From the NCBI GenBank assembly GCA_030611585.1, contig JAUWPM010000003.1, positions 1 to 51,236 of the forward strand: a stretch of DNA of 51,236 nt, written 5' to 3'. The first letter of the stretch is position 1. Every line of letters begins with the position of its first letter. The notes beneath the pieces are model-generated. The model ran no database searches, was not told the DNA's origin, and saw only the letters and a list, made by a program, of their open reading frames with translations. This document shows, in pieces, positions 16,698 to 25,230 of this stretch. The position numbers and the translations under genes are program-made. The DNA comes from Methanosarcinales archaeon (lineage in GTDB: Archaea > Halobacteriota > Syntropharchaeia > Alkanophagales > Methanospirareceae).

Positions 16698-16746
16698 GAT
16701 ACAAGATGCAAGTCAAACCTGTATCTTGCATCCTGCATCCTGTATC
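16698..16746. repeat. GATGCAAGATACAGG-type repeat, copy 1
   Basis: GATACAAGATGCAAG is followed by CTGTATCTTGCATCCTGCAT, an imperfect inverted repeat at the 3' side of the glycosyltransferase gene. A related copy lies at 25162-25220. Confidence 0.55.
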
Positions 16747-16756
16747 GGCAGTTATA

Positions 16757-18031
16757 TCACGAATACAAATATTTCCACATCTCACCTTTATCTGTTTCTA
16801 TCCTTATGTTAATATCCTTCCATCGCGCCGGCATAGCAGTAGGAACCCGAAATGAAGCTAAGATCTTTGTATAAACATCGATAGTAGCCTTTGAAATTTT
16901 ATCCCCGTTTAATGAACGAACTTTTTGGAACCCTTTTTCTACCATTTCCTCGAGTTCAACTCTTCGTTTATCATCGTCTTCGACAAAAAGAATTTTTATA
17001 ATGCCTTCTGCAAGACTTTCAGAGTTGTTAGGCGGCACTTTTACGCCTTCACCAGCGCTTATGAGTTCAGAAAGCCCGCCAACATCTGATGCTACCACCG
17101 GAGTTTTAGCCGCCATCGCCTCTAAAACGACGATTCCAAATGGCTCATATAAGGAGGGCACAACAACCACATCTACTGCTTTTAATAAACTTCTGACGGT
17201 GTAATCATCTAAATATCCAGTAAAAACAACGTGGCTTGACACACCGAGATAAGCAGCATCTTTCTTCAATTGCTCCCTCATCGATCCTTCTCCTACAATC
17301 ACGAGTTTTACATCACATTTTACACTTGAACATGAGGTCACAATTCCTGGCATTGCTCCTATCAAAACGTTCACACCTTTTTGATAAACGAGTCTCCCGA
17401 GAAATAATATCATCTTTGAACTTTTCGAACCACAAATTTTTTCTTTTATTGCCGCTCTATCAACAGGGAAATCGAATTTCGATGCATCTACCCCGTTTGG
17501 GATTACAGAAATTTTTCCTGTAACACCAAACAAGCCTTGTATCTCTCTCTTCATGCTCTCGCTGCACACAATCACATGGTCTGACAATCCTATAAGCCGT
17601 TCCTCCAACTCATGGATTCTCATCTGATATTCCCCCTTTATTCCTTGTGACCTTCCGAATTCAGTGCTGTGTATCGTTGAGACTAAGGGCTTTCTGTATC
17701 TAAATGCCAGGTCTATTGCAGCATTACCGACCATCCAGTCATGCGCGTGTATTATCTCTATAGAAGCGTCATGGGATTCGATGATCATAGCTCCGATTTT
17801 CTTCATCTCATCATTCATGCGAACTATAAAATCGGGCTTAGAGGCATCAACTGCAACCCGATGTACATAAACACCCTCGTTTTCCTTGTAAGGAAAAGAC
17901 CCTAAAGTAACCACGTGCACCTCCTGTCCTTTTCTCCTCAATGCCTTTGACAGCTCATAGACGTGCTCTGCAATTCCCCCTATCTTATATGGGGGATATT
18001 CCCATGAGAGCGTCAATATCCGATTTTGCAC
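16757..18031 (-). CDS. GT4-family glycosyltransferase (glycogen-synthase-like)
   Basis: 424 residues with a GT-B fold. The N-terminal LSWEYPPYKIGGIAEHVYEL carries the GG loop that binds the nucleotide-sugar phosphates. HAHDWM and HSTEFGR follow. The C-terminal half opens with ILFLGRLVYQKGV and contains EPFGIVVLEAMA, the E-x7-E retaining motif. This subgroup includes archaeal glycogen synthase-like enzymes using ADP- or UDP-glucose. Start is GTG at 18031. It is one of three related GT4 genes in the window (also 21307 and 28585). The cluster suggests alpha-glucan synthesis, but acceptor and donor are not evident from sequence. Confidence 0.85.
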   Translation of the reverse strand: MQNRILTLSWEYPPYKIGGIAEHVYELSKALRRKGQEVHVVTLGSFPYKENEGVYVHRVAVDASKPDFIVRMNDEMKKIGAMIIESHDASIEIIHAHDWMVGNAAIDLAFRYRKPLVSTIHSTEFGRSQGIKGEYQMRIHELEERLIGLSDHVIVCSESMKREIQGLFGVTGKISVIPNGVDASKFDFPVDRAAIKEKICGSKSSKMILFLGRLVYQKGVNVLIGAMPGIVTSCSSVKCDVKLVIVGEGSMREQLKKDAAYLGVSSHVVFTGYLDDYTVRSLLKAVDVVVVPSLYEPFGIVVLEAMAAKTPVVASDVGGLSELISAGEGVKVPPNNSESLAEGIIKILFVEDDDKRRVELEEMVEKGFQKVRSLNGDKISKATIDVYTKILASFRVPTAMPARWKDINIRIETDKGEMWKYLYS

Positions 18032-18051
18032 TTGCTATTTCTCCGGTTCTC

Positions 18052-18255
18052 TCACTTTAATCTAACGAAAACACCCCTGCTCTTTTTTACAAACTCCAGC
18101 TTATCCTCCTTTGCAAGCCATCCAAGACCCATGTACGCGGTGCTTTGCGAGGCTTTTATCTCTGAGACCACCCCGGATATGCTTAACTCACCTCTTTCTT
18201 TCAACAAATGCCATATCTCCCCTGCAACGTTTCCTATTTCTTCTATCATGTCCAT
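18052..18255 (-). CDS. Small winged-helix protein (DUF2582-like)
   Basis: 67 residues. Pattern GEIWHLLKERGELSISGVV, then QSTAYMGLGWLAKEDKLEF fits the winged helix-turn-helix DUF2582 family (conserved ALGWLaREdK). A short DNA-binding or protein-interaction domain. The track start is a TTG at 18261; I choose the ATG at 18255, preceded by GAAGGTGAT at good spacing. It lies 20 bases upstream of the GT4 gene on the same strand and is probably cotranscribed. Confidence 0.8.
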   Translation of the reverse strand: MDMIEEIGNVAGEIWHLLKERGELSISGVVSEIKASQSTAYMGLGWLAKEDKLEFVKKSRGVFVRLK

Positions 18256-18317
18256 AACCAATCACCTTCTTCTTTTTCCATCTCTAAAAAAATATCCCCC
18301 TCATATTTATGATTCTT

Positions 18318-19136
18318 TCACATTGGTCGAGTTCTTTTAAAAGGTAAGCGAAGCTCTTTCCCCGTGCCATATCGAAAATCGCGGAACCAGAAAATCCCGG
18401 AGGCGAAGCTGGTCATTGATTGTTGCTTCCTCCAGTAAGTAGTGTGCCTGAATTTCCTCAAGATATCTTCTAATCTCTTTCTTTGCTCTACTATTGAAAT
18501 TCCCTTCTTGCCTTCGCCTTTAACCTCACCTTCAACCTCGTGATAGAACTGTCCCATTCTCTCAAATATATCTTTTAGCTCCTTATCGTCTACGTAATAA
18601 CTCACGAGTTCACTCAATTCATCATACACTTCTTTCAGTCTTCCTTTGTAGCGCTCTGCGTCTTTTCTCGCTAAGAATATTTCGCACTCGCTAAAATACC
18701 TCTCAAGCCTGTCAAGCGTCCAACCACTTGCTAAAATACGCATCCTTGGATAGAATCTTCTTACATACTCTGGCTTCCGTGTCAATATGTTTCTAACACT
18801 TACAATACCGATGGGCACGCCGTTTTCAACCACTGGCAGCCTTTTTATTCGCTTCTTTGCTGCGAGCTCACATGCTTCATCTATCGATGTTTCTGGCTCC
18901 ATAGACACCAGAGGGAAAGACATTATCTCTTTTGCTTTTACCTCGCTTGCCCTTTTGTTCTTCAATAAAACTTTCAATGCTATATCTCGCTCAGTAATAA
19001 TTCCCGCTGGTTTGCCTTCTGAGGTTATAACTACACTGCCTATTTCCAGATCTGCCATATCTTTCACTATTTTTGTGGCTAAAGTGTCTTCATCTTCAGT
19101 AATGATTGGACGGCTCATTATCTCACGGACTTTCAT
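18318..19136 (-). CDS. CBS-domain pair protein with C-terminal helical domain
   Basis: 272 residues. Residues 1-120 form two CBS motifs (a Bateman module): MKVREIMSRPIITEDEDT, GIITERDIALKVL, VKAKEIMSFPLVSMEPET and GIVSVRNILTR. Such modules bind adenine nucleotides and sense energy state. The remaining 150 residues are helical and charged (RLERYFSECEIFLARKDAERYKGRLKEVY) with no catalytic motif that I recognise. It may be a regulator of the neighbouring carbohydrate genes. SD-like GGTGAAAAGAGAG precedes the ATG. Confidence 0.85.
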   Translation of the reverse strand: MKVREIMSRPIITEDEDTLATKIVKDMADLEIGSVVITSEGKPAGIITERDIALKVLLKNKRASEVKAKEIMSFPLVSMEPETSIDEACELAAKKRIKRLPVVENGVPIGIVSVRNILTRKPEYVRRFYPRMRILASGWTLDRLERYFSECEIFLARKDAERYKGRLKEVYDELSELVSYYVDDKELKDIFERMGQFYHEVEGEVKGEGKKGISIVEQRKRLEDILRKFRHTTYWRKQQSMTSFASGIFWFRDFRYGTGKELRLPFKRTRPM

Positions 19137-19162
19137 CTCTCTCTTTTCACCATGCCTGATGG

Positions 19163-19204
19163 TTAAAAAATAAAAAAGGGGAAAATAAAAAGCAATCCCC
19201 TTTT
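19163..19204 (-). terminator. Hairpin terminator after the GYD-like gene
   Basis: Minus strand AAAAGGGG...CCCCTTTTTTATTTTTTAACC, starting at the stop codon of the 81-aa gene. It separates that gene from the CBS gene. Confidence 0.6.
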
Positions 19205-19448
19205 ACATCTCTCTTGCAAGCGCAACCCAAGTTTCGGTTGTTGAGACCTCCCTGCTTTGGTGAAGGAAATCTTCAATCACTTTTGCGTCTTCAGCCTCAT
19301 AAATCCATATCGCATCATACCTGCCCAGCGTATGATACACTTGCAAGAACTTGACGCCTTTAGGTGGCTCCCGAAGTATCTTGTCACCGAATTTTCTCGC
19401 TTCCTCCACCATACCCGGATTGACTCGCACGCACGTTATGAACAACAT
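19203..19448 (-). CDS. Small GYD/ferredoxin-like fold protein
   Basis: 81 residues: LFITCVRVNPGMVEEARKFG, then VYHTLGRYDAIWIYEAEDAKVIEDFL, then STTETWVALAREM. The TLGxYD motif and beta-alpha-beta layout fit the GYD domain family or a stand-alone Lrp-type sensing (RAM) domain, both dimeric alpha-beta barrel folds. Function unknown. GAGGTGAT sits about 8-15 bases before the ATG. It is followed by its own terminator. Confidence 0.75.
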   Translation of the reverse strand: MLFITCVRVNPGMVEEARKFGDKILREPPKGVKFLQVYHTLGRYDAIWIYEAEDAKVIEDFLHQSREVSTTETWVALAREM

Positions 19449-19550
19449 CTTTTTCTATCACCTCTTTCTCTTTAACGATTTGGTTAATAAATAACTTTTG
19501 ATTTTGCTGGATGAGTTACCGTATAGATTTTCAGTCGTGCTTGTGGGCGC

Positions 19551-19925
19551 TCAAAATAGATATTTCTTCACATGCACTGACTCGGCAAATACAGCTCCTA
19601 AATCCACTGTTCCGACCACGTCCACAACGCCTAAAGCAGCGATAACTTCTCCTTTACTGTTCCGAATAGGAGCAACAACAACCGGTAATCGTGCATATTT
19701 ACCAGTAGTAGGTATTGTCTGAATCACGCGATTCTCCTTCAGCACCTGTTCTAATATCGGACCGGTGTATTCAAAATCAACAATTCCGCCTTTTTCCACA
19801 CTAACGCCCTTTTTATTCTTGCCCCGCATTGTCACTGGTATTACAAGCAAATCATTCACTGCTTTTGCTATCGGTGCGATTTCTTCTGCCGTTGAATCCT
19901 CACTTATTACTATATTCTCTTCCAT
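19551..19925 (-). CDS. DUF2111 family protein
   Basis: 124 residues. It matches the archaeal DUF2111 family, found mainly in methanogens and relatives: ENIVISEDSTAEEIAPIAKAVNDLL, then GPILEQVLKENRVIQTIPTTGKYA and APIRNSKGEVIAALGVVD. The C-terminal half has the look of a PAS/GAF-like or DUF1805-like sensory fold, which is inference. GGGGG lies 7-12 bases upstream of the ATG. Supports placing the organism among methanogen-related archaea. Confidence 0.8.
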   Translation of the reverse strand: MEENIVISEDSTAEEIAPIAKAVNDLLVIPVTMRGKNKKGVSVEKGGIVDFEYTGPILEQVLKENRVIQTIPTTGKYARLPVVVAPIRNSKGEVIAALGVVDVVGTVDLGAVFAESVHVKKYLF

Positions 19926-20008
19926 TTTTTATACCCCCTACTCTTCTTTAAATAGCAATAGATATAAATTTTTTGGTTTGCAATCAGGTAAAATTCATTC
20001 TCTTCTTA

Positions 20009-21310
20009 CTACAGAGACCATGTTGCAGGAAGAGCCTTCCTTTCCTCATACCTAGCTACTGGACTGCCTATAAAACTGCTCACCTCGCGCCTCCTTAACA
20101 CTTCTATCCCCGGCAGACTCTTACCTGATAGATATCTCAATAACGCGCCTCCTGACAGGCTTACATAACCATTTGCATTCAAGGTCTCCCGCCTGTCAAT
20201 GCCTTTCATATCCATTACAGTGGATGTATGACCGCCACCGATGAGAGAAAAAGCCTTGGAGAACGAAACAGCCTTCAGAAGTTCTGTTGTCCCTTTTATG
20301 AATATTTCTTTCTCACATATTCCCGCAGGTCCCTTCATTATCACCGTGCCAGCATTCCTTATTATCTCTCTATACTTTCTACACGTTCCCTCACCTATAT
20401 CGCATATTTGCTGTCCGGGCTTTACGAAGTCCGCATCAATTTCCTTTCTCATCCCCCCTTCTTCCACCGCCACATCCTCAGGGTACTTTATTCTATCACC
20501 TCTCATTTCCATGATTTTCTTCGCTCTCTTTACACTTCCCATGAGGTCTTTATCCCTCTTCTCCTCCTTACTCATTGCAGTCACACCACTTGCATACAGG
20601 ACGATATTTCCAATGACGCCTGTGGTGAGTATAACATCCGCCGTTCCTGCACTCAATGCGAATTCCATCACGTCAAGCGCATCCTTTGGTTTTGAACCAC
20701 CAAGCACATAGACACGAGGTCTTTCAGCATGGAGAGTGGACATTTCCAATGCCATCAATTCCTTCTCCATCAGACTACCCATGCCTGATTTCAACGCCTT
20801 CGCAAAACCCACTATGGATGCATGCGATCTGTGAGCCACCGAGAACGCATCATTTATGAAGTAGTCAACCAGAGGGGAAAGTTTCCTCACGAACGGCGAC
20901 CTCGAATGCTTCTCCGGTGTCCCTTTAAGCGTCTCCTCCGGAATCATCCTCACATTCTCAAGTAATAGTGCTTCACCGTCCTCCAGGTTTTTTATTGCTC
21001 CTATCGCAACTTCCCCCATTACATCTTTCACATACTCGATGGTAACAAAGCGTCTTAGCAATCTCGCATGCTGTTCCAAAGGGAGGAAATCGGGTTTCCC
21101 CACACGACCCTGATGAGCGAGGGCAACAACTCTCGCCTTTCTATCTAAAAGTTCCTCTATTGTTCCTGCGTGCCCCTCTATTCTCCCATTCATCACCACT
21201 TTTCCATTAATAACTGCTGAATTCACATCTATCCTCAAAAGTACCGTCTTACCTTCAATATCAAAATCGTCTATTGTAAAGAAATCCTTCAGCTCATATC
21301 CCTTTTTCAC
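20009..21310 (-). CDS. pgk: Phosphoglycerate kinase
   Basis: Interconverts 1,3-bisphosphoglycerate + ADP and 3-phosphoglycerate + ATP in glycolysis/gluconeogenesis. The N-terminal domain has TVLLRIDVNSAV (PGK signature), ALAHQGRVGKPD and INDAFSVAHRSHAS. The C-terminal domain has YVLGGSKPKDALDV and the glycine-rich nucleotide loop SLIGGGHTSTVMD. 433 residues, slightly long but typical for euryarchaeal PGK. Start is GTG at 21310, overlapping the upstream glycosyltransferase stop (GTGA), so it is translationally coupled into the sugar-nucleotide operon; this is unusual company for pgk. Confidence 0.96.
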   Translation of the reverse strand: MKKGYELKDFFTIDDFDIEGKTVLLRIDVNSAVINGKVVMNGRIEGHAGTIEELLDRKARVVALAHQGRVGKPDFLPLEQHARLLRRFVTIEYVKDVMGEVAIGAIKNLEDGEALLLENVRMIPEETLKGTPEKHSRSPFVRKLSPLVDYFINDAFSVAHRSHASIVGFAKALKSGMGSLMEKELMALEMSTLHAERPRVYVLGGSKPKDALDVMEFALSAGTADVILTTGVIGNIVLYASGVTAMSKEEKRDKDLMGSVKRAKKIMEMRGDRIKYPEDVAVEEGGMRKEIDADFVKPGQQICDIGEGTCRKYREIIRNAGTVIMKGPAGICEKEIFIKGTTELLKAVSFSKAFSLIGGGHTSTVMDMKGIDRRETLNANGYVSLSGGALLRYLSGKSLPGIEVLRRREVSSFIGSPVARYEERKALPATWSL

Positions 21311-22476
21311 ACCCCCTTCACCCCCAATATCTCCTCATACACACCCATCGTCATTCTTGCGATATTATCCCACGAAAATCCTTCTGCGGTCTTCCTTCCG
21401 TTTGAGCCCATCCACTTTGCCTTCTCGAAATTGCTAAACAGGCTCTTTATTCCCCATGCGATTGAATTCGGGTTGTCATACACCTTCAGCCCATTTACAT
21501 CATGCCATACAAAATCGAAACCGTTGTGCGTTACTATGATTGGCTTTTCAGCAGCCCACGCTTCCAGTGCAACTATTCCAAAAGGCTCATTCCTCGAAGG
21601 TATGCATACCAGATCGCATGCCTTGTAAAAATTCACGAGGTCGCCATCCGGGACATAGCCCAAAAAGTGGCAGGCGTGCTGAACGCCGAGTTCCCAGGCT
21701 CTATGCTCTAAACCGCTTCTCATATAACCGTCACCGACGAAAAAGAACTTCGCATTAGAAAACTCGTCCAAAACCGAAGGAATTGCCTCTAATAGCAAAT
21801 CCGCGCCCTTTTGGACGACCACCCGCCCCACAAACAAACAGATGGGGTCCCAAACGCCAACGTCATGCGGCTTCTTCACGCTCCACGGGTCAACAAACCC
21901 GCTAAACTTCTGTACCGAAACTCCATTCGGTATCATCGCTATTTTCCAGTCTTCGAAGTTGTATATCCACTTAGCTTCCTTTTTTATCGTTTCTGATGCG
22001 GCTATTAGTTTATCAGCGACAAATCCGCCGTACCATTCTAAGTTTCTTATGTCTTTTGATTTCCCATCGTGAAAAACATTCCCGCATCTCCCGTATTCGG
22101 TTGAGTGAAGCGTAAAAACGGTTTTCTTCGCTCTTGCATTCTTTATCTCCGCGAGTGCATTTGCAGTCATCCAATCATGCCCATGAACGATATCAAAATT
22201 ACCTGATACGTTCTCAGTCTGGAAGAAATGGTAAACGAAAGAATGGCACATATTGTTCATCTCAACTATAAAATCGGGATTCGAGTCGAATGGGCAGCGA
22301 TGATAATGCACCCTGTCTATCACCTCGTAGTCTCGCGGTCCATTTCCCATCCTTGTGAACACGTGCACTTCATTCCCTGCTCTTTGAAGAGCAGCAGCGA
22401 GTTCTGTAACGTGTGGTGCAACACCCCCAACCGCAATCGAATGCAAGGATTCCCAACTGAAGAATGCTATTCTCAT
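21307..22476 (-). CDS. GT4-family glycosyltransferase (glycogen-synthase-like), second copy
   Basis: 389 residues, GT-B fold. FFSWESLHSIAVGGVAPHVTEL holds the donor-phosphate loop; HGHDWM and HSTEYGRCG follow; CLFVGRVVVQKGADLL opens the second domain; EPFGIVALEAWA is the E-x7-E motif. It shares the HDWM and HSTE(F/Y)GR blocks with the other two GT4 proteins here, so all three belong to one subfamily. SD AGGAGGAG lies about 8 bases before the ATG. Upstream are the DUF5752-like gene and the nucleotidyltransferase that could supply its donor; pgk is downstream with overlapping codons. Confidence 0.87.
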   Translation of the reverse strand: MRIAFFSWESLHSIAVGGVAPHVTELAAALQRAGNEVHVFTRMGNGPRDYEVIDRVHYHRCPFDSNPDFIVEMNNMCHSFVYHFFQTENVSGNFDIVHGHDWMTANALAEIKNARAKKTVFTLHSTEYGRCGNVFHDGKSKDIRNLEWYGGFVADKLIAASETIKKEAKWIYNFEDWKIAMIPNGVSVQKFSGFVDPWSVKKPHDVGVWDPICLFVGRVVVQKGADLLLEAIPSVLDEFSNAKFFFVGDGYMRSGLEHRAWELGVQHACHFLGYVPDGDLVNFYKACDLVCIPSRNEPFGIVALEAWAAEKPIIVTHNGFDFVWHDVNGLKVYDNPNSIAWGIKSLFSNFEKAKWMGSNGRKTAEGFSWDNIARMTMGVYEEILGVKGV

Positions 22477-22490
22477 TTTCTCTCCTCCTC

Positions 22491-22844
22491 CTATTTCCTT
22501 CCACTGAAAAGCTCTTGCAATTCTTCATGTCGCTCGATGATGATCTCCTTGAATTCATCCGGTGTTTCTCTAATTCTCGCAGCAGTTTCTTTGTCACCGA
22601 GATATTCTATCCATGATGCAAGCCAGGGAGCCTCCTCCTCGTTGAACACATCAAGGTTGTCTCTCAACGCTGACAAGTTCGTTATCGCAATAGTCATGTC
22701 ACCGCCGCTGCCTCTATTCAGGTAATATGGATTCTTTCCAACGGGGTCGAATAAAGAAGTTGCGAGTCTGGACAGTTTCGTCTTCTTCCTTGTTATTTTT
22801 GCTATAGTCTGCTTTCTCTTCTTTTCTTCTCCGTTCACTGACAT
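22491..22844 (-). CDS. Small protein with partial DUF5752-like region
   Basis: 117 residues. The N-terminus is very basic (EEKKRKQTIAKITRKKTKLSRLA). The remainder contains ALRDNLDVFNEEEAPWLASWIEYLGDKETAARI, whose W-I-x3-LGDxExAxxI pattern resembles the C-terminal domain of the adjacent nucleotidyltransferase (FAAWIRDVIRDEELASEV). I infer a stand-alone relative of that DUF5752-like domain. It overlaps the upstream gene by 10 bases and precedes the GT4 gene by 14, inside one operon. Function unknown. Confidence 0.7.
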   Translation of the reverse strand: MSVNGEEKKRKQTIAKITRKKTKLSRLATSLFDPVGKNPYYLNRGSGGDMTIAITNLSALRDNLDVFNEEEAPWLASWIEYLGDKETAARIRETPDEFKEIIIERHEELQELFSGRK

Positions 22845-24265
22845 AAAGCATCCACCTTCACTCCCGATTTCAATTCACTTATGCACTCCTGTATCGTGTC
22901 ACTCAATCTGCTCGACTCCCACCACTGTATGCCTGCAACTTCGGATGCAAGTTCCTCGTCCCTGATCACATCTCGTATCCATGCAGCGAAATCGTTGTAG
23001 CCATCCCTGAGATGAAATTCTACCGACCTCCTGTCCACGTTCTTCAACATACCAACAAACATTTCCAGGCTGCGTGCGACTAAGCCGGTATGAACGATTT
23101 TCCCTCCCTTGCGCATGTTAAAGTAAAACGCTTCTTCATCCGAAACGGTGCGTAATAAATTCCCGTTCTCATCTCTCTTCCTTTCTTTTCCAGTCCCGTC
23201 TCCACAGGCATCGAATTTAACGAATCTTTTTATGTCGCTATCCACGGTTGAGCGGTGTGGAATGTAAACGCAGGGCCATATATTCCCTTTAAGAACTTCA
23301 ACGTCATTTCCAAGTTCACAGTTAGCACCGATGATTGACTCCCTTATGCAGGCATTCTCTCCTGTTATGGTGTGTTCACCAACGAAACACTGCTTGAGGT
23401 TAGAGTTCTTACCGATGTAAACATCGTCAAATAAAACGGAATTATGTCCTATCGAACAATTCTCTTCCAAGACTACACTATCGCCTATCACTGCAGGTCC
23501 TGTTATTCCGGAACTGTTAATCTCCACATTTTCTCCTATAACCACATCTCTCTTCGCCTTCTTCAACATCCATTCCATCGCTTTCATATACCCCTCAGGC
23601 TGACCCACATCCGCCCAGAAACTGGCGGCATCTATCTCGTATCCGAACATCTTGCCTTTCGCCTTCACATGAAGCAGGTGAAAGAGGTCCTTTGCAAAGT
23701 CGAAATACGCACCTTCGGGCACAAATTTTAGCACCTTTTGGTCTATCACGTATATCCCGGTGCTTGCCAGATTGCTGAAGCATTTCTCCTTATCAGGTTT
23801 CTCGTGGAATCTACCAATGCACCCATCGCCTTCAAGTTGCGCAATACCATAGTTCCACGGGTCTTCGACATGCGTTAAAGCGATTGTTACCAATCCCCCG
23901 GCTTCGTAGTGAAAATCTATTAATCCACGCAGGTCCATATCTGTGATGTTATCGCACTGTATCACCACGAAAGGTTCCTCTTCCAGGTCTAACCCCGCAT
24001 TTTTTACCGATCCAGCAGTTCCGAGCGGGTATGGCTCTGTTGGATATGTCAGGCGCACATCTTCTCTGTACCCGAAGTGCTCCATAATCATCTCCCGAAG
24101 GAACGTCGTAGTTACTACGATGTCGTTCAATCCGTACGAGACCAGATAGTCAATCACATGCTCCATTACCGGTTTGTTCACCAGCGGGATCATCGGCTTC
24201 GGCTTCGTGAACGTTAGCGGACGAAGCCTTGTTCCAAACCCACCAGCCAGAATTATCGCTTTCAT
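22835..24265 (-). CDS. Nucleotide-sugar pyrophosphorylase with left-handed beta-helix and DUF5752-like C-terminus
   Basis: 476 residues in three parts. Residues 1-230: nucleotidyltransferase with MKAIILAGGFGTRLRPLTFTKPKPMIP and IQCDNITDMD (catalytic metal Asp). Residues about 240-345: hexapeptide repeats (VVIGENVEINSSGITGPAVIG). Residues about 365-476: a DUF5752-like domain (EAFYFNMRKGGKIVHTGLVARSLEM, RSVEFHLRDGYNDFAAWI). The fusion is uncommon for this enzyme class. It probably makes GDP-mannose or an NDP-glucose for the downstream GT4 enzyme. The strong SD GGAGGTGA precedes the ATG. First gene of the operon running to pgk; divergent from the RHH regulator. Confidence 0.87.
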   Translation of the reverse strand: MKAIILAGGFGTRLRPLTFTKPKPMIPLVNKPVMEHVIDYLVSYGLNDIVVTTTFLREMIMEHFGYREDVRLTYPTEPYPLGTAGSVKNAGLDLEEEPFVVIQCDNITDMDLRGLIDFHYEAGGLVTIALTHVEDPWNYGIAQLEGDGCIGRFHEKPDKEKCFSNLASTGIYVIDQKVLKFVPEGAYFDFAKDLFHLLHVKAKGKMFGYEIDAASFWADVGQPEGYMKAMEWMLKKAKRDVVIGENVEINSSGITGPAVIGDSVVLEENCSIGHNSVLFDDVYIGKNSNLKQCFVGEHTITGENACIRESIIGANCELGNDVEVLKGNIWPCVYIPHRSTVDSDIKRFVKFDACGDGTGKERKRDENGNLLRTVSDEEAFYFNMRKGGKIVHTGLVARSLEMFVGMLKNVDRRSVEFHLRDGYNDFAAWIRDVIRDEELASEVAGIQWWESSRLSDTIQECISELKSGVKVDALCQ

Positions 24266-24403
24266 TTAATTTTCTTCACCTCCTCTTTTTACTTCGGTTC
24301 TACTTTTTGGATAGAGGTAGGTCATAGCACGCATAAAAAGGGATTTGAGAGCCTTTGTGAATAATTCGAGTTTTTTTGGTACTCAGTAGGAAAAAATGCC
24401 AAA

Positions 24404-24429
24404 TTATATACATTTATGACCACCTAGGT
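24404..24429 (+). promoter_or_regulatory. TATA box and ACCTAGGT palindrome upstream of RHH gene
   Basis: TTATATA (24404-24410) is about 30 bases before the ATG at 24441. A perfect 8-base palindrome, ACCTAGGT (24422-24429), sits between it and the start codon, well placed for an autoregulatory operator. RHH dimers bind short palindromes of this kind. Confidence 0.45.
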
Positions 24430-24440
24430 ATGTGTGAGAT

Positions 24441-25154
24441 ATGATGATACGAAAGAACATCTCGTTGTATGAGGAAGATATGAAGAAAATAGAGAGATTA
24501 ATGGAGAAACACGAAGGCAATCTCAGCGCAGCGATGCGAGAAATCATTGATTTCGTTGATTTCATGTTGCGGAAGTTCGGTAGTCTTGAGGAGGCGAAGA
24601 AAATAGAACGGAGAACAAAAGGCGTGTGTCTCCCATGTGGGATGCTGAACTGGTTTCTTACTTATACAAACGAAAGCCTTCCGGATGAAGATGTGGCTGG
24701 GAGTATAGAGGAAATTTGTGCCATCAAATCAGTATCTGACCTTTCAGAGGTTGCAGATATGGGGCTCCCGGTGGACATCGAAGTAGATGCCGATGATGAC
24801 CGAAATCCTTCGGCGGTAACGATTCGTTTAACCGGTGAAAGAACGCATAGGGAGTTCGTAGCGAAAATTTGCGCTTGTTTCCTCGCAGAAAACAAGGGAT
24901 TGGCAGTGGATGATGTTTTCCGGCATACTGCTTTCACCACCGTGAAACTGAAGCGAGAAGGGGAAGGCGAAAGGGGAAGCGAGGGCGAAGGTGATTATAA
25001 AAAGGTGCGCGATAGTTTGATAAAACACTTCGGCGAGCGGCATGTAATGATGCAGGAGATATTGGATAAACCAAAATTCTGGAATGAAATGATAAATGCC
25101 ACGGCTGAGTGGAGTGATGTACAGAGGTATAAGTATCCGAGGATTTACAGGTAA
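24441..25154 (+). CDS. Ribbon-helix-helix regulator with C-terminal domain of unknown function
   Basis: 237 residues. The first 45 (MMIRKNISLYEEDMKKIERL, then GNLSAAMREIIDFV) fit a CopG/Arc-type ribbon-helix-helix domain: a short strand with polar residues and two helices. The C-terminal 170 residues contain CLPCGMLNWFLTY, a predicted alpha-beta domain (VDIEVDADDDRNPSAVTIRLTGERTHREFVAKICACF) and a Gly/Glu-rich linker; I do not recognise it. The start is probably leaderless (TATA 30 bases upstream). Divergent from the nucleotidyltransferase operon, so it may regulate that operon. Confidence 0.75.
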   Translation: MMIRKNISLYEEDMKKIERLMEKHEGNLSAAMREIIDFVDFMLRKFGSLEEAKKIERRTKGVCLPCGMLNWFLTYTNESLPDEDVAGSIEEICAIKSVSDLSEVADMGLPVDIEVDADDDRNPSAVTIRLTGERTHREFVAKICACFLAENKGLAVDDVFRHTAFTTVKLKREGEGERGSEGEGDYKKVRDSLIKHFGERHVMMQEILDKPKFWNEMINATAEWSDVQRYKYPRIYR

Positions 25155-25161
25155 AATTGTG

Positions 25162-25220
25162 AAGATGCAAGATACAGGATGCAAGACGCATCCACAAACT
25201 TGCATCCTGCATCATGAATC
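25162..25220. repeat. GATGCAAGATACAGG-type repeat, copy 2
   Basis: GATGCAAGATACAGGATGCA and, 18 bases later, CTTGCATCCTGCATCATG form an imperfect inverted repeat sharing CTTGCATCCTGCATC with copy 1 at 16698-16746. Confidence 0.55.
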
Positions 25221-25230
25221 ATAGCATCAT

